Assembly (NCBI GenBank): GCA_023052935.1
Contig: CM041295.1
Coordinates: 24,261,575-24,325,574, forward strand
Direction: 5' to 3'
DNA from: Piezodorus guildinii
Lineage: Eukaryota > Arthropoda > Insecta > Hemiptera > Pentatomidae
DNA length: 64,000 bases
Shown here: piece by piece, positions 63,958-64,000 of the stretch
How positions within the stretch are numbered: position 1 is the stretch's first letter
Layout: every line of letters starts with the position of its first letter
Translations under genes and position numbers: made by a program
The notes under the pieces: model-generated
Databases searched by the model: none
Seen by the model: only the letters and a program-made list of their open reading frames with translations
What the model was told of the DNA's origin: nothing

Positions 63958-64000
63958 TGTTTATTTATTTAACGTCACTTTATGCTACTATGGCTAATTG
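63958..64000 (-). mobile_element. SINE-B 3' end, cut by the window edge
   Basis: TTTATTTATTTAACGTCACT and TATGCTACTATGGCTAAT match the 3' end of SINE-B at 3335-3380. The rest lies beyond the window. Confidence 0.75.

Overview
The window is transposon-dominated, AT-rich nuclear DNA of an animal, most likely an arthropod and probably an insect. This rests on the combination of Jockey and RTE non-LTR retrotransposons, mariner, Tc1 and hAT DNA transposons, tRNA-derived SINEs and long (TA)n microsatellites. No intact host gene, genuine tRNA or rRNA gene, CRISPR array or bacterial feature was found. The only long intact reading frames belong to retrotransposons.

Layout. 1-8.5 kb: a 5'-truncated Jockey copy, hammerhead-motif foldback repeats, tRNA-derived SINEs, an RNase H remnant and a repeat with a THAP-like first exon. 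8.9-12.0 kb: a full-length RTE element on the minus strand with a 15-bp target-site duplication (TSD). 12-26 kb: Jockey tails, a deleted mariner, more hammerhead-motif repeats and two further RTE copies with clear TSDs. 26-38 kb: microsatellites, SINEs, several local direct and inverted duplications, and many copies of a long unclassified repeat that I call REP1. 39.5-41.1 kb: a non-autonomous hAT element with 270-bp inverted repeats, nested in a SINE. 41.8-42.7 kb: an internally deleted mariner. 44.3-47.8 kb: two inverted copies of an unclassified 0.7-kb element carrying a GC-rich coding island. 53.5-59.2 kb: a hammerhead-motif repeat interrupted by an essentially full-length Jockey element (ORF2 intact, ORF1 frameshifted). 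59.3-63.4 kb: a Tc1 relic and a second long Jockey copy.

The most unusual signal is a set of repeats carrying a CUGANGA - stem - GAAAC core, the signature of hammerhead ribozymes. Many are built as inverted arms. In one copy the core directly follows a canonical GT...AG segment of 256 bp, and a second copy matches the precisely spliced form of that junction. Three further copies also have a pyrimidine-rich AG immediately before the core. This fits Penelope-like elements or their non-autonomous derivatives, which are known to carry minimal hammerheads and sometimes introns, but no Penelope reverse transcriptase is present here. Ribozyme activity cannot be shown from sequence alone.

Names used here: SINE-A and SINE-B are two tRNA-derived SINE families; HH-A to HH-F are repeats with hammerhead-like motifs; REP1 is the long unclassified repeat. 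These are working labels, not database names.
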